NCBI GenBank assembly: GCA_946537565.1
Contig: CAMNFW010000090.1
Location: forward strand, 1-7,989
DNA: 7,989 nucleotides
Origin: an uncultured Ruminococcus sp.
GTDB lineage: Bacteria; Bacillota; Clostridia; Oscillospirales; Ruminococcaceae
Reading direction: 5' to 3'
The position numbers and the translations under genes are program-made. This document shows positions 6,346-7,989 of the stretch, piece by piece. The notes below the pieces were generated by a model. It worked only from the letters and a program-made list of their open reading frames with translations. It was not told the origin of the DNA and made no database searches. Position 1 is the first letter of the stretch. Every line of letters starts with the position of its first letter.

Positions 6346-7724
6346 TTGTTATCCTCTTTTCTTTTATTATCAGTATTTATAACTCCCTCGCCGGAAGCTG
6401 CATTGGTCTTCGGCGGAAACAGCATGGTCTTCAGCGTCATCAGCACGATCTGAAGATCAAGCCGCAGAGAGTAGTTTTCTATATACATAAGATCCATTTT
6501 CAGCTTGTCATACGGGGTGGTGTCATAAACTCCTGTCACCTGTGCATAGCCCGTCAGCCCGGCTTTCACCTTAAGACGGAATGCAAACTCCGGCATATCC
6601 TTTTCATATTCCGCATAAAACTCAGGTCTTTCCGGTCTCGGTCCCACTACAGACATTTCTCCACGCAGTATATTTATAAGCTGCGGCAGCTCATCCATTC
6701 TTACCTTTCGCAGGAACCTTCCCACCGACGTTATCCGGGGATCATCGTCAGATGCAAGCTGAGGCCCTCCCTCACGCTCTGCATTTACTACCATGCTGCG
6801 GAATTTGTATACATAAAATTCCTTTCCGTCTGCCGTCAGCCGCTTCTGTTTGTAAAGCACCGGACCGCCGTCATGAAGCTTTACCGCCGCCGCTGCTGCC
6901 AGCATGAACGGACTCGCTATTATCAGCGCTATCACTGAAAATACTATGTCAAACGCTCTCTTCACAAACCTCTGCTCTACGTCAAGTCCATAATTCCTGC
7001 ACAGCATCAGCGGTGTGTCAAACAGCCGTATGTCGTCTGCTCCTCTTATTATAATATCGGATATTTTAGGTGCAATATACGCCCTTATGGAATGCTCAAA
7101 ACAAAACTTAAGATAATCATTCCGCTTCTCTCCGGCGAGGTCGCAGATTATTACTCCTTCATATTTAAGAATAAGCTCTTCGATTTTTTCAACAGGCTCA
7201 TTTGCACTCACGGACTCGCATATCATGTATTTGTCAACACGCTGGCTCATTTTCAGTACAAGCGCCGCCGCCTGATGACTTCCGTATATTATTATCAGTT
7301 TCCGGGGCGGATATATGGTGAAATACAGCCTCGTGGTAATCAGTGTCCACAACGCAATGAACCCAAAATCCGCAAAAGTCATCACCAGTATCGGTGTCAC
7401 CGGCATGAAATGTCTGCCGATAAGACTTACCATGAAATATGCCGCTGTGTCTACACATATCATCGACAAAAGCTGGGAATAAAACATATCCGTCTTCTTA
7501 AGATATCCAAGCTTGAAGCCGCCGTATGCCTTGAAAAATATCCATACCAGCATTCCGTACAATCCGATCAGCGTCCAGTTTCCACGGCGGTAAAACGGAA
7601 AAACTATCGCCGTACTGTAATATTTGTACCATACAAATGCAAACCCTGCGGTGAGTATCATCACCAGTATCAGCGCTGAACCAAACAGTATCAGCCTTTT
7701 ATAAAGATCTCTTTTACTTACCAT
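6342..7724 (-). CDS. Polyprenyl-phosphate sugar-phosphate transferase (glycan-priming enzyme)
   Basis: Transfers a sugar-1-phosphate from a nucleotide sugar to undecaprenyl phosphate at the inner face of the membrane, the first committed step of a lipid-linked polysaccharide. Counting from the ATG at 7724 (460 residues), hydrophobic segments lie near 10-32, 50-66, 85-102 and 108-130. A degenerate Rossmann-like region follows (KLIIIYGSH near 142), then a fifth hydrophobic segment near 259-281 directly after KRAFD. The bacterial sugar transferase domain shows GGPVLYKQKR (286-295), YKFRSM (306-311), the catalytic Asp-Glu pair in MDELPQ (344-345), GPRPERPEF (361-369) and AGLTGYAQV (388-396). Size and architecture fit WbaP/WcaJ-type enzymes; the sugar cannot be read from sequence. 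First gene after the promoter; its TGA overlaps the manC ATG (ATGA). The start is uncertain: an in-frame GTG at 7781 would add 19 basic residues, but neither start has a well-spaced ribosome site. ATG is preferred because the protein then begins just before the first membrane segment. Confidence 0.9.
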   Translation of the reverse strand: MVSKRDLYKRLILFGSALILVMILTAGFAFVWYKYYSTAIVFPFYRRGNWTLIGLYGMLVWIFFKAYGGFKLGYLKKTDMFYSQLLSMICVDTAAYFMVSLIGRHFMPVTPILVMTFADFGFIALWTLITTRLYFTIYPPRKLIIIYGSHQAAALVLKMSQRVDKYMICESVSANEPVEKIEELILKYEGVIICDLAGEKRNDYLKFCFEHSIRAYIAPKISDIIIRGADDIRLFDTPLMLCRNYGLDVEQRFVKRAFDIVFSVIALIIASPFMLAAAAAVKLHDGGPVLYKQKRLTADGKEFYVYKFRSMVVNAEREGGPQLASDDDPRITSVGRFLRKVRMDELPQLINILRGEMSVVGPRPERPEFYAEYEKDMPEFAFRLKVKAGLTGYAQVTGVYDTTPYDKLKMDLMYIENYSLRLDLQIVLMTLKTMLFPPKTNAASGEGVINTDNKRKEDNK

Positions 7725-7825
7725 AATTATTTTCGCAGCAATCGCTGCTGTTGTTCTCCTTGAAATTATCTTTCTTTTCACTGCGGCTGATTGCGTATTT
7801 CTATGCTTCCTTTTTCAGCCAACAC
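7725..7825 (-). promoter_or_regulatory. Leader of the operon with displaced ribosome sites and small hairpins
   Basis: Two ribosome-site-like stretches are seen, AAAGGAAG (7813-7806) and AAGGAG (7761-7756), but neither sits at normal distance from a start: 24 nt to the GTG at 7781 and 31 nt to the ATG at 7724. An inverted repeat GGCTGA/TCAGCC (7820-7815 with 7790-7785) encloses the first. A five-base stem GCAGC/GCTGC with a four-base loop (7735-7748) lies between the second and the ATG and could shorten the distance when folded. Whether this controls translation is inference. Confidence 0.35.
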
Positions 7826-7831
7826 ACTTTT

Positions 7832-7860
7832 ATTATATCAAACCCGTTCCGGACTGTCAA
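7832..7860 (-). promoter_or_regulatory. Near-consensus vegetative promoter of the glycan operon
   Basis: On the minus strand a perfect -35 TTGACA (7860-7855), a 17-base spacer and a perfect -10 TATAAT (7837-7832) preceded by TG plus one base, the extended -10 form. Just upstream, minus-strand A-tracts (7862-7878) look like an UP element that could contact the RNA polymerase alpha subunit. The start of transcription is expected near 7825. The leader is then about 100 nt to the ATG at 7724 or about 44 nt to the GTG at 7781. No operator is obvious over the core, so expression by the housekeeping sigma factor is inferred to be strong. Confidence 0.88.
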
Positions 7861-7889
7861 CCATTTTTTCTTTTTTTGAGAAATGAATA

Positions 7890-7909
7890 GATTTTTATGG
7901 ATTTTTATG
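7890..7909. repeat. Perfect 10 bp tandem duplication upstream of the operon promoter
   Basis: GATTTTTATG occurs twice in a row (7890-7899 and 7900-7909), ending 30 bases upstream of the -35 element. One unit per helical turn would place two binding sites on the same DNA face. It may equally be simple slippage in AT-rich DNA; no protein family site is recognised. Confidence 0.6.
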
Positions 7910-7959
7910 TTACAATTGCATTGCTTTTAACGATTATTATAGTAGGAGCAAAATAATAC

Positions 7960-7989
7960 AAAAAAATTTGTCCGCAGCTATTGACAAAT
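7960..7989 (-). terminator. Probable intrinsic terminator of an upstream minus-strand gene (cut by window edge)
   Basis: Read on the minus strand, ATTTGTC (7989-7983), a ten-base loop and the exact complement GACAAAT (7972-7966) are followed by a T-run ending at 7960. The stem is AT-rich and may continue outside the window. It lies about 100 nt upstream of the operon promoter, a sensible place for the end of the previous transcript. An operator for a gene beyond the edge is the alternative, since a plus-strand TTGACA (7981-7986) sits in the right arm. Confidence 0.4.

Noticed and set aside
7916..7943. Plus-strand promoter TTGCAT-N16-TATAGT, or the TTGACA at 7981
   Set aside because: Both are partial matches in very AT-rich DNA, and no plus-strand gene start is visible before the window ends.

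Overview
The window carries a single-strand glycan-biosynthesis operon, with every convincing gene on the minus strand, so transcription runs from high to low coordinates. Sequence style suggests a Clostridia-type Firmicute, plausibly a Ruminococcus-like gut bacterium. The grounds are strong purine-rich ribosome sites (AGGAGG, AAGGAG), a near-perfect vegetative sigma-factor promoter, TAA and TGA both used as stops (genetic code 11), moderate GC in genes and AT-rich gaps. Genus is inference.

Layout in transcription order. At 7960-7989 an inverted repeat plus T-run probably ends an upstream minus-strand gene. At 7832-7860 a TTGACA-N17-TGATATAAT promoter starts this operon. Then come: a membrane-bound sugar-phosphate transferase that primes a lipid-linked glycan (7724-6342); mannose-1-phosphate guanylyltransferase manC (6345-5272); GDP-mannose 4,6-dehydratase gmd (5258-4251); an 83 bp gap holding a palindromic repeat-like element; an 83-residue protein of unknown function (4167-3916); two GT4-type glycosyltransferases (3919-2765 and 2772-1636); a GDP-6-deoxy-D-mannose reductase-like gene rmd (1639-704); and a 110-residue coiled-coil protein of unknown function (698-366). 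Three junctions are ATGA overlaps, one is an 8 bp overlap, and two gaps are 13 nt or less, so this is a tightly coupled unit.

Pathway. ManC makes GDP-mannose from mannose-1-phosphate and GTP. Gmd converts it to GDP-4-keto-6-deoxy-mannose, and Rmd reduces that to GDP-D-rhamnose (known family chemistry; the product is inferred here). The priming transferase would load the first sugar on undecaprenyl phosphate, and the two GT4 enzymes would add mannose and/or D-rhamnose. The set resembles Pseudomonas A-band (common polysaccharide antigen) and Aneurinibacillus S-layer glycan loci. No exporter, flippase, polymerase, phosphomannomutase or mannose-6-phosphate isomerase is in the window.

The stretch at 1-365, after the operon, has no convincing gene. 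It contains a degenerate 33 bp tandem repeat, a perfect 15 bp tandem duplication and, at the very edge, a likely promoter for the next minus-strand gene. The most unusual signals are two adjacent perfect hairpins inside the start of the rmd coding sequence, the two unrecognised small proteins built into the operon, and the repeat element between gmd and the 83-residue gene.
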